Positions 1-8,153 of a stretch of 26,495 nt of DNA are shown here, in pieces. Source of the DNA: JAKBCQ01 sp021807585 (GTDB lineage: Bacteria; Planctomycetota; Planctomycetia; Isosphaerales; Isosphaeraceae); assembly GCA_027325115.1 (NCBI GenBank), contig DAHWFG010000567.1, positions 1 through 26,495 on the forward strand, given 5' to 3'. The notes beneath the pieces were generated by a model. It saw only the letters and a program-made list of their open reading frames with translations, was not told the DNA's origin and did no database searches. How positions within the stretch are numbered: position 1 is the stretch's first letter; each line of letters begins with the position of its first letter. A program made the translations under genes and the position numbers.

Positions 1-1
1 A

Positions 2-205
2 AAAGCACTTGCCGAGGTTTCCGAGGGGAAACTCGACGAGGCCGAGAAGGATTTTCGCGTCTCGATCGCCAAGATCGACAAGGCGGGCGTGCGCCGCGTT
101 CTGCACCCCAACACCGCGGCGCGACGCAAAAGCAAACTCGCCCGCGATTACAATGCGGCTCTCGCCAAGGCCAAAGGCGTCGCGGCGAAGACCCCCGCGA
201 ATTAA
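2..205 (+). CDS. rpsT: 30S ribosomal protein S20 (3' part)
   Basis: The first 67 codons of the window are open in frame 2 and end in TAA. The product is Lys/Ala-rich and carries the S20 signature HPNTAARRKSKLARDYN near the C-terminus. S20 is a primary 16S rRNA-binding protein of the small subunit, folded as a three-helix bundle. S20 is usually 85-90 residues, so roughly the first 20 residues lie upstream of the window. It reads toward the DNA glycosylase gene that begins 82 bases downstream. The identification rests on the NTAARRKS motif, the length and the composition, and is firm even though the start is missing. Confidence 0.9.
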   Translation, partial: KALAEVSEGKLDEAEKDFRVSIAKIDKAGVRRVLHPNTAARRKSKLARDYNAALAKAKGVAAKTPAN

Positions 206-287
206 CGTCGAAGCGTGTTCGGTCGCGTTCACGCTTTTTTAATACGTGAATCGAATTCATTCTTCGTGATTCGAGAAACGAAAACCG

Positions 288-1004
288 ATGTCCCGCTCCG
301 GCGCCGCTCTGGAAGCGATCCTCGCGGCGACGGCCGATTTTCCAGGCCGCTCGGGGGATCGTCCCGGCGCCGTAGTCGGTCCGACGCCGTCGTTCGTTTC
401 CAACCGCTTCGCGCGGATCGGCGCGGCGTTTCTTTCGCGGACGGTCGCAAACGATAAAATTGTTAAGATTCTTGCAAAACTTGATGAATCGGGACTGATC
501 GAAGCCGACGCGATCGCAAGCGCAAGCGCGAACGAGTTGATCGATGTGCTAGCCGAAGCTAAACTTGCGCTCGCGATTCCCGCGGCGAAACTTCTCGTCA
601 AGATCGCCGCATGGTACGTAGATTTATGTGAAGATGATTCGAACGCGATCGACGACGCTTCGACCTCACGGTTGCGCGATTCGTTGATCGCGATCAAGGG
701 ACTGGGGGCTGCGACCGCCGACGCGATCCTCCTCTTCGGCCTCGATCGACCCGCGTATCCCGTCGATCGTTCGACGTATCGTATCTTTGTAAGGCACGGA
801 TACTTCGACTCTTCGGTCGATTACGACGAAGCGCGTTCGACGATCGAGGCGCTCGCCCACGAAGAACCGGCTTTGCTCGCGACTCTTTCGATCCGGCTCG
901 AAGCGATCGGCCGAGACTTTTGCAAACCCGCGGCCGCCAGGTGCGAACGCTGCCCGCTCGCGCCCCTTTTGCCCGAACGCGGGCCTTATGAAATCGATTC
1001 ATAA
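288..1004 (+). CDS. HhH-GPD (endonuclease III-like) DNA glycosylase, degenerate Fe-S motif
   Basis: A 238-residue protein of the endonuclease III superfamily, which removes damaged or mismatched bases in base-excision repair. The helix-hairpin-helix is KGLGAATADAI (about 137-147) and the catalytic aspartate is in YPVDRSTYRI (D160). In Nth the residue two before the TA pair is the Schiff-base lysine (GRKTA); here it is alanine (A142), so a monofunctional glycosylase without AP-lyase activity is expected, as in MagIII or MIG-type enzymes. The C-terminal cluster motif keeps Cys212, Cys219 and Cys222 (C-x6-C-x2-C), but the fourth cysteine position is leucine, so a classical 4Fe-4S cluster is doubtful. 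The ATG at 288 has only a weak purine-rich stretch upstream. It converges on the minus-strand gene ending at 1067. The substrate cannot be read from the sequence. Confidence 0.82.
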   Translation: MSRSGAALEAILAATADFPGRSGDRPGAVVGPTPSFVSNRFARIGAAFLSRTVANDKIVKILAKLDESGLIEADAIASASANELIDVLAEAKLALAIPAAKLLVKIAAWYVDLCEDDSNAIDDASTSRLRDSLIAIKGLGAATADAILLFGLDRPAYPVDRSTYRIFVRHGYFDSSVDYDEARSTIEALAHEEPALLATLSIRLEAIGRDFCKPAAARCERCPLAPLLPERGPYEIDS

Positions 1005-1066
1005 AAGAATCTGTATAATCAAAATGTTGCTAAAATCAATGTAAGTCATTTATCTGGTGATTGCGA

Positions 1067-2002
1067 TCAGGCGAGGGGATGAGACGAAAAGGCGTGCGCC
1101 GGGCCCGCGCCCGCGCCCGTGAATCTTACGCTCGCGGTTCCGGTTTCGCCCGGCTGCGCGGCGACCTGAGAGCCGGTTGACGGTGTTTGCGGGCCGAAAT
1201 CGAAGGAAATCGTCCCCGATCCGTGCGCGAATCGGATCGTTCCCGATCCCGATTCGATTTGATAAGTCGCGTCATCCGTGAAAGAATATGAATTTGATAC
1301 CGCGAGCGAGGGTCCGTTCACGTCGAGCTGCACGCTTCCCGCGGTCGAGCGAACTTCGAGCACGCCTTGAATTCGTCCCGAATCGACCGACGGGTTCGCT
1401 GTCAAAGTTCCGTTCACCCGGACTGCGCCGAGAGGAGAGACGACCCCTCTTTGCGGGACGATTCCCGTTTCATTCGCCGCTCCGAGCGCTTTCGTTCCCA
1501 GCTCGATATTCAAGGCGCCGACTTGCGAACCCGTCGTCACAACATAAGAGCCGCTCGTCTCGCCGGTGAGAGGTAAATTGATTTTAGGAACGATCGTCGT
1601 GTGATCAACGATCTGTCCGGCCCAGGGCCAACCGTCGGCGATCGCCGTACGGGCGAGCGAGCCGTCGGCCACGTCACGCGAGGTAAAAACATGTAAAAAT
1701 GGGTGGCCTAGACGGAAATCCCAAACAGTCAGCGAATTCGCCTTCATCAGATAAACGCGTGGATTGTGATTCGAGCTAGCAACGACGACCGTCCCGGAAG
1801 CGAGTTGACGTCCCCCCCAGCCGAAACGAAAGCCCTCTTCCTGGGCGTCGGTCAGGGCGATCATCGAACCTTGAAGAACGCCGCCGAGGCCGTTTTTGAA
1901 GGAATTGAGCGGCAGCGATTCATAAACAGGGAACCCGCTCGTGCTGATTCGATCTTCCAGAAGTTCCGGCGCAGCGGGTTGAAACGATCGTGAGCGTCTC
2001 AT
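1067..2002 (-). CDS. Exported planctomycete protein with N-terminal LLEDR motif
   Basis: A 311-residue protein of unknown function. It opens with a basic stretch followed by PELLEDR (about residues 12-18). This resembles the LExLEDR-type N-terminal segment common on exported and surface proteins of Planctomycetes, and export is inferred from that. The rest is rich in Gly, Ser, Thr and Val, poor in Cys, and looks beta-rich. There is no recognisable catalytic motif. The ATG start at 2002 is supported by a GGGAG sequence nine bases upstream on the minus strand; no earlier start exists in frame before a stop codon. It converges with the DNA glycosylase gene. The coding call is good; the function is unknown. 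Confidence 0.7.
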   Translation of the reverse strand: MRRSRSFQPAAPELLEDRISTSGFPVYESLPLNSFKNGLGGVLQGSMIALTDAQEEGFRFGWGGRQLASGTVVVASSNHNPRVYLMKANSLTVWDFRLGHPFLHVFTSRDVADGSLARTAIADGWPWAGQIVDHTTIVPKINLPLTGETSGSYVVTTGSQVGALNIELGTKALGAANETGIVPQRGVVSPLGAVRVNGTLTANPSVDSGRIQGVLEVRSTAGSVQLDVNGPSLAVSNSYSFTDDATYQIESGSGTIRFAHGSGTISFDFGPQTPSTGSQVAAQPGETGTASVRFTGAGAGPAHAFSSHPLA

Positions 2003-2007
2003 CGTCC

Positions 2008-2169
2008 ATGACTCCCGTCGAAGTCGAATTCGAACCGGGCTCGAATCGCACGATCGACATCCGCGACAATCGTCGCATGCGCGTCAAAATCGGAGGCGCG
2101 GTCGAATCCGTCGCTTCCATGCGCATCATATCGAGCCCCACTCGAAACCTTACGCTCGGTCGAGCGTGA
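2008..2169 (+). CDS. Possible small protein, 53 residues, divergent from the LLEDR gene
   Basis: An open frame from ATG 2008 to TGA 2169 (an in-frame GTG lies at 1990). Third codon positions are mostly G or C, as in the neighbouring genes. The product begins MTPVEVEFEPGSNRTIDIR and reads like a short beta-rich, basic protein; no family is recognised. Its start is only five bases from the start of the minus-strand gene, so its ribosome-binding site and promoter would have to lie inside that gene. This makes it doubtful. The stop codon falls inside the hairpin at 2145-2175. Confidence 0.3.
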   Translation: MTPVEVEFEPGSNRTIDIRDNRRMRVKIGGAVESVASMRIISSPTRNLTLGRA

Positions 2170-2175
2170 AGGTTC
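2145..2175. terminator. Long near-perfect hairpin, possible terminator
   Basis: Inverted repeat with arms of about 13-14 bases (GAAACCTTACGCTC and GAGCGTGAAGGTTC) around a short GGTC loop, with one single-base irregularity. It lies 105 bases downstream of the 3' end of the minus-strand LolA-like gene at 2280, and covers the end of the small plus-strand frame. There is no T-run on either side, so intrinsic termination is unproven. Confidence 0.4.
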
Positions 2176-2279
2176 GCGAGGTCGATCGAAACTTAAGTCG
2201 CAAGAACCGCGAAAGCAATCGCCGCCGGAGCGGGCCGTGGGATCACTCTTAAAAGATCACTTGCTTGATTAAGAATGCG

Positions 2280-3521
2280 TTATTTGGGAGCGTCGAGCGG
2301 TGAGGTCGGGGCGTCTTTGAACGACGGACCCGAATCGGCGGGGGGCGCCGATCCCCCTTCGGCCGCGGCGGCCTCGGCTTTACGCTGCGCGGTCATTTGT
2401 TCAAGTGTGCGCTGAAGCATTTGCGAGTAAAATGCGGTCTCGTCGACGACTTTCTCATTGTTCGGCGCGGTGAAAGCGAACCGAGCCGGTCGGATCGCGG
2501 TGTTGATACTAACATTGGAATACGTGATCAAGATTTCAGTCGGCGGAACGTCTTCGGCCGAGGGGGGCTTGGCGGGCGCCGCGGGGGCGGTTTTCGCGGG
2601 CTCGTCCGAGTCCATTTCGAGCGCCGTGCGACGTCGCCCCGAAAGCTTAACCTGGTATGGCCAACCGTCCTCGCGACCGATCCAGATCGAGACCGCGCTC
2701 GGGACGTAATCGGGCAGGGGGGCGCCCTCGCGCGCTCCCGCTCCGCCCGGAAGCGCGTTCAGCATCAACGCGGTTCGATTGTTCCAACGACCTCGAATGA
2801 TCCAGACGGGTTTCTGATCCAACGTCGCTTCTTCTTTTTGATCGAAGCGTATCATTTTGCGCAGCCCGACAAGCAACGACTCGGGACCGTCGAAACCAAG
2901 CTTAAGCCTCAGCTCGGCTCGATCCGATGCGCTGTATTCGGCGTCGTCAAGTTTCTCGAGCAGCGGCGCCAGGTCGTGCTTGCGGTACGATTGAGCGAGC
3001 GGTTTGTTGGTGATCGTGTCGACGATCTGCTGAAAATCCCAGATCGTTTTCCCGTCGCTCACTTGTAATAACGTGCCCTTGGTATCGCCCAGGCCCGTTA
3101 ATTTGAGTTCAAGACGCGTGCGGTGATCGCTCGCGAGCAGGTATTCGCCCCGCAACTCAAACGATTGGCCGAGCATATCAACCTTTTCGATGATGTCCGC
3201 CGAAACGCTCTGGATTTTGTGGAGCTTGGCGATCGCGTCGTCGATGATTTTTTCGGCGTCGGTCGGCGGTTCGTTTGTCGCCTGGCCCGGTGCGGTGGGA
3301 GCGGAGACGTCTTTCGCCGCGGTCGCTCCGGCGTCTTGGGAAGCCGCGTTTTTCGCTCCGGTGTCCTTGAGCGGCGCGTTTTTCGCTCCGCCGTCTTCGG
3401 GTGCGGTCGCCTGGGGAACCGAGGCCCCGTTTTTCGGCTCTTGTGCCGTCGAAACGGCTTCCAGAGCCATCAGGGCGCCCGCGACGAACATCAATGGAAG
3501 CATGCGAATGATTTGAGTCAT
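2280..3521 (-). CDS. Periplasmic LolA-like outer-membrane lipoprotein-carrier-fold protein
   Basis: A 413-residue exported protein. Residues 1-26 form a signal peptide with a hydrophobic core (MLPLMFVAGALMALEAV) and a plausible cleavage site after STA. A Pro/Ala/Lys-rich linker follows (about 27-88) with imperfect repeats of the GAKNA type. The remainder has the pattern of the LolA/LolB fold: a start with DAIAKLHKIQSVSADI, a central SDGKTIWDF segment, and a late RFAFTAPNNEKVVDET. LolA proteins ferry lipoproteins across the periplasm, but many planctomycete members are of unknown role and carry such linkers. The C-terminal tail is again Ala/Pro-rich. No strong ribosome-binding site precedes the ATG. 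It is divergent from the secreted protein gene at 3793. The fold call is moderate and the cargo is unknown. Confidence 0.65.
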   Translation of the reverse strand: MTQIIRMLPLMFVAGALMALEAVSTAQEPKNGASVPQATAPEDGGAKNAPLKDTGAKNAASQDAGATAAKDVSAPTAPGQATNEPPTDAEKIIDDAIAKLHKIQSVSADIIEKVDMLGQSFELRGEYLLASDHRTRLELKLTGLGDTKGTLLQVSDGKTIWDFQQIVDTITNKPLAQSYRKHDLAPLLEKLDDAEYSASDRAELRLKLGFDGPESLLVGLRKMIRFDQKEEATLDQKPVWIIRGRWNNRTALMLNALPGGAGAREGAPLPDYVPSAVSIWIGREDGWPYQVKLSGRRRTALEMDSDEPAKTAPAAPAKPPSAEDVPPTEILITYSNVSINTAIRPARFAFTAPNNEKVVDETAFYSQMLQRTLEQMTAQRKAEAAAAEGGSAPPADSGPSFKDAPTSPLDAPK

Positions 3522-3792
3522 AGCGGGAAAATAGGCAATTTCTCAAGGGTACGGAAACAATCGCCCGATCATATCGCTAGTCGCCCCGCGAAGCAACCCC
3601 GGTCGAGAACCGCCCACGGAACAGAGAACCCGGGCGGACTCGACCGAAGGATGATACTTCATGCGGGGCGGTCCAACCAACCACAGGATGGGATGGCCGT
3701 TCTCACCGACCGGCGGAGAAAGTCGCGTTGCGCGCGATTTCCTTCGGTAATACGGGTCTCGGTCCGGAGGGCCGCGGGAGGTTTTTGGTTCC
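3522..3792. other. Intergenic region between divergent envelope genes
   Basis: About 270 bases separate the starts of the LolA-like gene and the secreted protein gene, so both promoters must lie here. No convincing -35/-10 pair was identified. A GGGAGG sequence (3776-3781) serves the plus-strand ATG at 3793. Confidence 0.5.
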
Positions 3793-4770
3793 ATGAATAC
3801 CATCACGGCACTGCTCTTGGCGGCCGCCACGACGGGCGGCGGCTTTTTTAGTCAACCCGATGTCGGCGGGAAGCGATTCCTCCGCCGCCATGTCGTCAGA
3901 TCGGGCGAAGCCCCTCCGGGGGGACCGATCGATATGAACGCGATGCGAGCCGGCGCCACGGGAATGCCCGGACGTCGCTTCCAAAGCGTTCGTAGCCAGG
4001 TCTTTTTCAGCGACCCGACGGGCATGAAAGTCGGCTGGCAAACGACCGCGTCGAACGGCGAAAAGCTCTATCTCGCCGATCAACTGAGCGTTCCGGCGCG
4101 CTATAACTTCTTGCAAGGCTATATCTACCGGCTCAAGATCACGGGCATTTCGAGCCGCCCAGGGCTCGTTCTATACCCGACGATCGAAGTCGCTCCGTCG
4201 ACCCCTTCGACCGACGCCTTCCTGACGCACAACCCGATTCCCGTCCAATTCACCGAAGAGGACTTCGATCAGGTGACCGCGGGGAACTTCGTAACGAAGG
4301 TGATCTACCTTCCCGATCCCAAATACCAGGAGCTCGCCACGCAACTTGTTGATACGATCATCTCCACACGCCTGGAACCGGGGATCGACCCGATCCTCGA
4401 GGCCGATCGTCGCGGCACAATCCTCTTGATCATGCGGCTCGGCGCCATCGACCTCGAAACCCCAGGCGGCGGACCCGTGATGCCCGGACGACCCGGCGCG
4501 GGCGGACCGACCCCCGCTCCCGCGGCGAACGGAGCTCCGATGACGGTCGTTCCCGTCGCGCCCCAGCCTCCCATGACCGAAAGCGTGCCGGTCGACGAAG
4601 CCGCGCCCGTTTCAACTCCGCTCGCGCCCCAACCCGCCGCGCCCCCGACTAATCCCACGGTCGAGAATCCCGCCGCGGCGCCCGCCGAAGCGGTTCCGGC
4701 CCCGGACGCTAAGCCCACTCCTCCCGCCGAGGATGAGAAAGCCGCGCCCCCGGCCGACGCTCCCAAGTAA
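3793..4770 (+). CDS. Secreted protein with a domain shared with the downstream DUF11 protein
   Basis: A 325-residue protein of unknown function. The N-terminus (MNTITALLLAAATTGGGFF) is a short hydrophobic export signal. The core (about 63-220) includes the segments YRLKITGISSRPGLVLYPTI, FVTKVIYLPD and GTILLIMRLG. Each has a clear counterpart in the next gene (YRLRLTNLPERPGAELYPIV, FVTQVVYLEQ, GRVMAIVQMG), so the two cores are homologous. Residues from about 225 to the end form a Pro/Ala/Val-rich low-complexity tail, probably extended and possibly wall- or surface-associated. The ATG at 3793 has GGGAGG upstream. It is likely co-oriented and co-functional with the following gene, 265 bases away. 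No enzymatic motif is seen. Confidence 0.75.
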   Translation: MNTITALLLAAATTGGGFFSQPDVGGKRFLRRHVVRSGEAPPGGPIDMNAMRAGATGMPGRRFQSVRSQVFFSDPTGMKVGWQTTASNGEKLYLADQLSVPARYNFLQGYIYRLKITGISSRPGLVLYPTIEVAPSTPSTDAFLTHNPIPVQFTEEDFDQVTAGNFVTKVIYLPDPKYQELATQLVDTIISTRLEPGIDPILEADRRGTILLIMRLGAIDLETPGGGPVMPGRPGAGGPTPAPAANGAPMTVVPVAPQPPMTESVPVDEAAPVSTPLAPQPAAPPTNPTVENPAAAPAEAVPAPDAKPTPPAEDEKAAPPADAPK

Positions 4771-5035
4771 TCGTCAGTCCACCAAGCGCCTCTCGGGCTT
4801 TCGTTCACGCGAAGGCCCGAGAGTCCGCCCAACCTTCATCCTTCGTGATCGCCCCCGATCCGATCGCATCTTCAACCCTTTAAAGCAACGCTTCGTTTCG
4901 TGTCGGTATGTCATGAATCCTTGTATCTTTGAACAAGCGCCGAAACCGATTGAACACGTGAGTGAAATCGACCTTCACGGTTCGGCTTGTTTCCAACTTT
5001 TCTCTCTCGATTTCGTCCACGGAGGCTCGAATCCG

Positions 5036-7006
5036 ATGCGCCGACAAGGATGGTCGTCGCGACGAGCGACTCGGCTCCCACTCGACCCGAATCGGCTCCC
5101 GCCGAATCCGCCGTTCCCCCAAGACGCCGAACCCGCCGACCCCGGCGGGCGTACGGACCGCTCACTCTCCGTCGTGACGACACGGCTACGACTGTTGACG
5201 CCCGGCGTGCTCGCGTTCGCGGCGCTCGCGGTTCCATGCCTCGCCCAAGAGCCCCCCCCCGCAATCGAAGCCCCCGCGGCCTCGGCTGCGATCGAGCCAG
5301 CCAAGAACGCGTCCGCGCCGGCTCTCAATCATGAAAATCATAATACACTCGTACAATCCGAGCCCGTCGCCGAGCCTCCGCAATCGCCCGCCGAACCCGT
5401 CGGCACGGCCGTGTCGAATCGCGTCGGAACCGCGGAGGTGAAGCCGAACGCCGATGAGAAACCGAAAGCCAAGCTCCCCGACGAGATCCAGGTCGTCCGA
5501 TTCACCATTCCCGATGGGGTTAAGCTCGAAATCCTCAGTCCCAATCCCGAACCCGTTCCGCAAGGCGACGGTCAGGGCGCCGCGACGGTCGGTTTGCGGG
5601 TCGGCTTCGCGTATCGCCTTCGTCTCACGAACCTTCCCGAACGCCCCGGCGCCGAGCTTTATCCGATCGTCGAGGTGATCGGCCATCTGCATCGACCCGA
5701 CAACATCGATCCCGGTAAGTTCCCGATTCGAATCGTGATCGGACCCGACGACATCGACGACGCGCTCGATCACGCGCGATTCGTCACCCAGGTTGTATAT
5801 CTCGAACAGCCCGAACAAGCGACCACGCTCAACCCCCCCAAATACGAGATCCCCCGCGAGACCGTCACCTCCGCGGAGAATCCCCTCCGGATCGCGTCGG
5901 CATACGGTCGCGTGATGGCGATCGTTCAGATGGGGAGCCGAACGCCGGCGATCGACGAACTCGAACATGAAAAAGGGGGATCGATCGTCACGTTTGCTGA
6001 TTCGCCATGCCCTTATTTGAAGCCCAATGCGAAGCAACCGTGCGGGCTTCCCTGCGGGCCGATCGGAGCGAAGATAAAGATCCCCGATCGACCGATCGTG
6101 GCGCGTGACGAATTCCTTTGCGACGGCGGCGATTACCACCATCCGTCTGCTTCGCGAATCGACGGTACGACGCTTGGAGTCGAGCCCCGCGATACGATCG
6201 TCAGCTTTCAAGACGCCAGGGGATCGCACACGTTGCCCACGAACATCGTTTGCATCTACGCGCCCCGATTCGCCGCGGTGCGGAACAGCGTGGGATTGAT
6301 CGAGAATCTCGTGATCACCGTCCCCACCGGCCACGAAACGATCGCGCGACAAGACGTCGTCAAAGATCTCGTTCCCTCCAAGAAGATGACCCAGAATCAA
6401 GCCGTGCAACAAAACCGATTGCGGGCGCGCTCGTCGGCCTTGGTGGGAAAGCAAGGAACAAATTTTCATGTTCGTGTGCGGATGCTTCAAGGATATGATT
6501 CAATCACTCATTTAGGTGAACATACACAGAAGCAAAAGATCGATCTTGTTCGCACGCGCGATAATCTGGCGTTGAATCGCACGACGGCGAAATTGATCGC
6601 GATCAAGACCGCCGAAAGCGCGGTATTGACGGGAATGATCGAGGGGGCGCGGGCGACGGTGATGTCTTGGATTCCCGAATCGGTGACGGGTGAGGAGCTT
6701 CCGCCCAAACGCCCCGGTTTAGGAGTATATAAGCAAGTTTCGACCGATCAGGCGGAGCCCGGCGACGTCGTTTCGTACCGGATCCGCTACCGCAATTTAG
6801 GCAACACGCCGATCACCGCGGTGTCGATCGTCGACAGTTTGCTGCCTCGCCTGGAATATGTCGATAAAAGCGCGCAAGGGCCCGAGGGGACGATCTTTAC
6901 CGCACGCGAGAACAAGGGAGGTTCGAGCGAACTGAGGTGGGATCTTCCCAATCCTCTCAAGCCCGGCGACGAAGGCTACGTTTCGTTCCAGGCGAAGGTG
7001 AGATGA
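5036..7006 (+). CDS. Secreted protein with duplicated core domain and C-terminal DUF11 repeat
   Basis: A 656-residue exported protein. A signal peptide lies at about 48-70 (RLRLLTPGVLAFAALAVPCL) and is followed by an Ala/Pro/Glu-rich linker. Residues about 150-302 match the core of the upstream gene product. The middle has paired cysteines (CPYLKPNAKQPCGLPCG) and an FLCDGGDYHHP segment. The last ~100 residues (about 555-655) form a DUF11 domain, an immunoglobulin-like fold recognised by VSYRIRYRNLGNTPITAVSI and VDSLLPRLEYV, typical of large surface proteins. The ATG at 5036 is preceded by GGAGG (5021-5025), but a GTG at 5174 would place the signal peptide directly at the N-terminus and is a credible alternative. 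The frame stays open upstream to 4733 but has no support there. Probably a cell-envelope structural or adhesive protein. Confidence 0.75.
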   Translation: MRRQGWSSRRATRLPLDPNRLPPNPPFPQDAEPADPGGRTDRSLSVVTTRLRLLTPGVLAFAALAVPCLAQEPPPAIEAPAASAAIEPAKNASAPALNHENHNTLVQSEPVAEPPQSPAEPVGTAVSNRVGTAEVKPNADEKPKAKLPDEIQVVRFTIPDGVKLEILSPNPEPVPQGDGQGAATVGLRVGFAYRLRLTNLPERPGAELYPIVEVIGHLHRPDNIDPGKFPIRIVIGPDDIDDALDHARFVTQVVYLEQPEQATTLNPPKYEIPRETVTSAENPLRIASAYGRVMAIVQMGSRTPAIDELEHEKGGSIVTFADSPCPYLKPNAKQPCGLPCGPIGAKIKIPDRPIVARDEFLCDGGDYHHPSASRIDGTTLGVEPRDTIVSFQDARGSHTLPTNIVCIYAPRFAAVRNSVGLIENLVITVPTGHETIARQDVVKDLVPSKKMTQNQAVQQNRLRARSSALVGKQGTNFHVRVRMLQGYDSITHLGEHTQKQKIDLVRTRDNLALNRTTAKLIAIKTAESAVLTGMIEGARATVMSWIPESVTGEELPPKRPGLGVYKQVSTDQAEPGDVVSYRIRYRNLGNTPITAVSIVDSLLPRLEYVDKSAQGPEGTIFTARENKGGSSELRWDLPNPLKPGDEGYVSFQAKVR

Positions 7007-7618
7007 CGCGGAGCGCATAAGAATCGGTTCGCCCTCCTGCAATGAGAGAACGCCGTTGATTGTTGTCGGCGGGAGGGCCAGGCGCAGTCGGGGTTGTTGT
7101 GTGAACATCTCCTTGACAATTCGGACCGCCGAGTCGCCTCGACGACCTGTTGCGCATGACGGACACCCCGATCCGGAATACAGTCGCCCCGATGCGGAAT
7201 CCTGTGAATAATCGACACCGAGGAGTCCTCTGTTTCGAGTGGATCGATGAGCTGTATTGATCGTAAGTGACTTGCCAGATTGCGGATCGCGTCCTCGAGG
7301 CTGCGTGGTTGATCACGAAAGCGTCGCTTGTCAGTCGCCGCCTTCTTCAGAGCCGAGACGATTCTTGGCCGGCTGTGCGCCGTGCCGGCTCCGGCGCGTG
7401 CGGCCGAGCTTTCCCAAGGCGACCGTGTGAATGCTTTGTTCGAGAACCGAACGCGTTCATAGCTCATGTACGGTTCGAAGAACGGGGTATGGAAACGGAT
7501 CATGGTTTGATACTTGGGCGCCGACAATCGAAAGAGCCGGAAACGGCTATGCGGGCGTAAACCGCCGCGCCGCATGTCGACTCTACGCGATTCGGCGTTG
7601 GACGACTGCGATTCGGCG
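7007..7618. other. Gene-free region, probable mobile-element debris
   Basis: About 610 bases without a convincing gene. Open frames on both strands here have irregular composition and match nothing recognisable. The first 250 bases contain short repeats resembling the end of an IS21-type element (separate entry). The part from about 7260 to 7600 shows no clear structure apart from a GAACCG...CGGTTC pairing near 7443-7476. Confidence 0.4.
7157..7200. mobile_element. Possible IS21-family terminal repeat remnant
   Basis: Two direct copies of CCCCGATSCGGAAT (7166-7179 and 7187-7200) lie 21 bases apart, directly inside a TGACGGACAC sequence starting at 7157. IS21-family elements begin with TG and carry several such short repeats at their ends. 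No istA or istB coding sequence is recognisable in the following DNA, so only a terminus or solo remnant would be left. This rests on pattern resemblance alone. Confidence 0.3.
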
Positions 7619-8152
7619 TCAAATCAGTTCGGTCAGCAACCACTCGGGAAGCCAAAGGCCGATCACCAATCCGTAAATGTAATCAAACCAGAATATTTTT
7701 AACACGTTGGCGACGAATATCAAGACGACGAGGGGATAACTTATCATCGCCCAAACGTTACCCTTCGATGCGGCGAGTCGACACGATTCCCACAACGCTT
7801 TCGCGTCACCCGTCGACGGAAACGCGTGCATTCCGATCGACACGCCCAGATACAAAATCACGTAGGACCAGGCGTCGGTCGCCTGGAACAACCGCATCGG
7901 AGCAACCATGGGAAAGCATATCAGAATACACAATAAGGAATTGACGAAAAACGGACCCGTAGCGATCAGAAACGACGTGGTGAAATCTTCAGTACGCTCG
8001 TGAATCACGTATCCGCACGGATCACCGATGCGAAAATAGCTGACGTCGAGTACCGCGATTCGACGCAGCCGACACATCCAAAAATGCGCCGCCTCGTGAA
8101 CGATCACCCCCGGGAATGTGGCGATCGCGATCAGGAATCCTGGAATTATCAT
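7619..8152 (-). CDS. Small membrane zinc metallopeptidase (M50/DUF3267-like)
   Basis: A 177-residue membrane protein. HEAAH at 19-23, at the end of the first hydrophobic segment, matches the HEXXH zinc site. A second conserved-looking stretch, GMHAFPSTGDAKAL (107-120), sits between later membrane segments and may supply the third ligand (D116), as in intramembrane metalloproteases. About five hydrophobic segments are visible. The ATG at 8152 follows the upstream gene's TAA with one base between, so the two are almost certainly translated together. The same frame is open further upstream inside the TPR gene, but that stretch lacks membrane character. Intramembrane proteolysis is inferred from the family, and the substrate is unknown. 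Confidence 0.7.
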   Translation of the reverse strand: MIIPGFLIAIATFPGVIVHEAAHFWMCRLRRIAVLDVSYFRIGDPCGYVIHERTEDFTTSFLIATGPFFVNSLLCILICFPMVAPMRLFQATDAWSYVILYLGVSIGMHAFPSTGDAKALWESCRLAASKGNVWAMISYPLVVLIFVANVLKIFWFDYIYGLVIGLWLPEWLLTELI

Positions 8153-8153
8153 A

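Noticed and set aside
1014..1019. A perfect TATAAT between the DNA glycosylase gene and the LLEDR gene.
   Set aside because: It lies between two convergent gene ends where no promoter is needed, and has no -35 partner.
4733..5035. Upstream extension of the DUF11 protein frame.
   Set aside because: It overlaps the end of the preceding gene, lacks a ribosome-binding site and places the signal peptide far from the N-terminus.
5186..6490. A 434-codon minus-strand frame opposite the DUF11 protein.
   Set aside because: Arg/Asp/Gly-rich shadow frame; the plus strand carries a signal peptide and recognised domains.
7443..7476. Resemblance to a group II intron domain V (GAACCG ... GTACGGTTC).
   Set aside because: Only the distal stem matches; the catalytic AGC triad and bulge are not in place and no reverse transcriptase is present.
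6976..7575. A 199-codon minus-strand frame in the debris region.
   Set aside because: It overlaps the end of the DUF11 gene and the IS-like repeats, and its composition is Arg/Ser-rich without recognisable motifs. A decayed transposase cannot be excluded.
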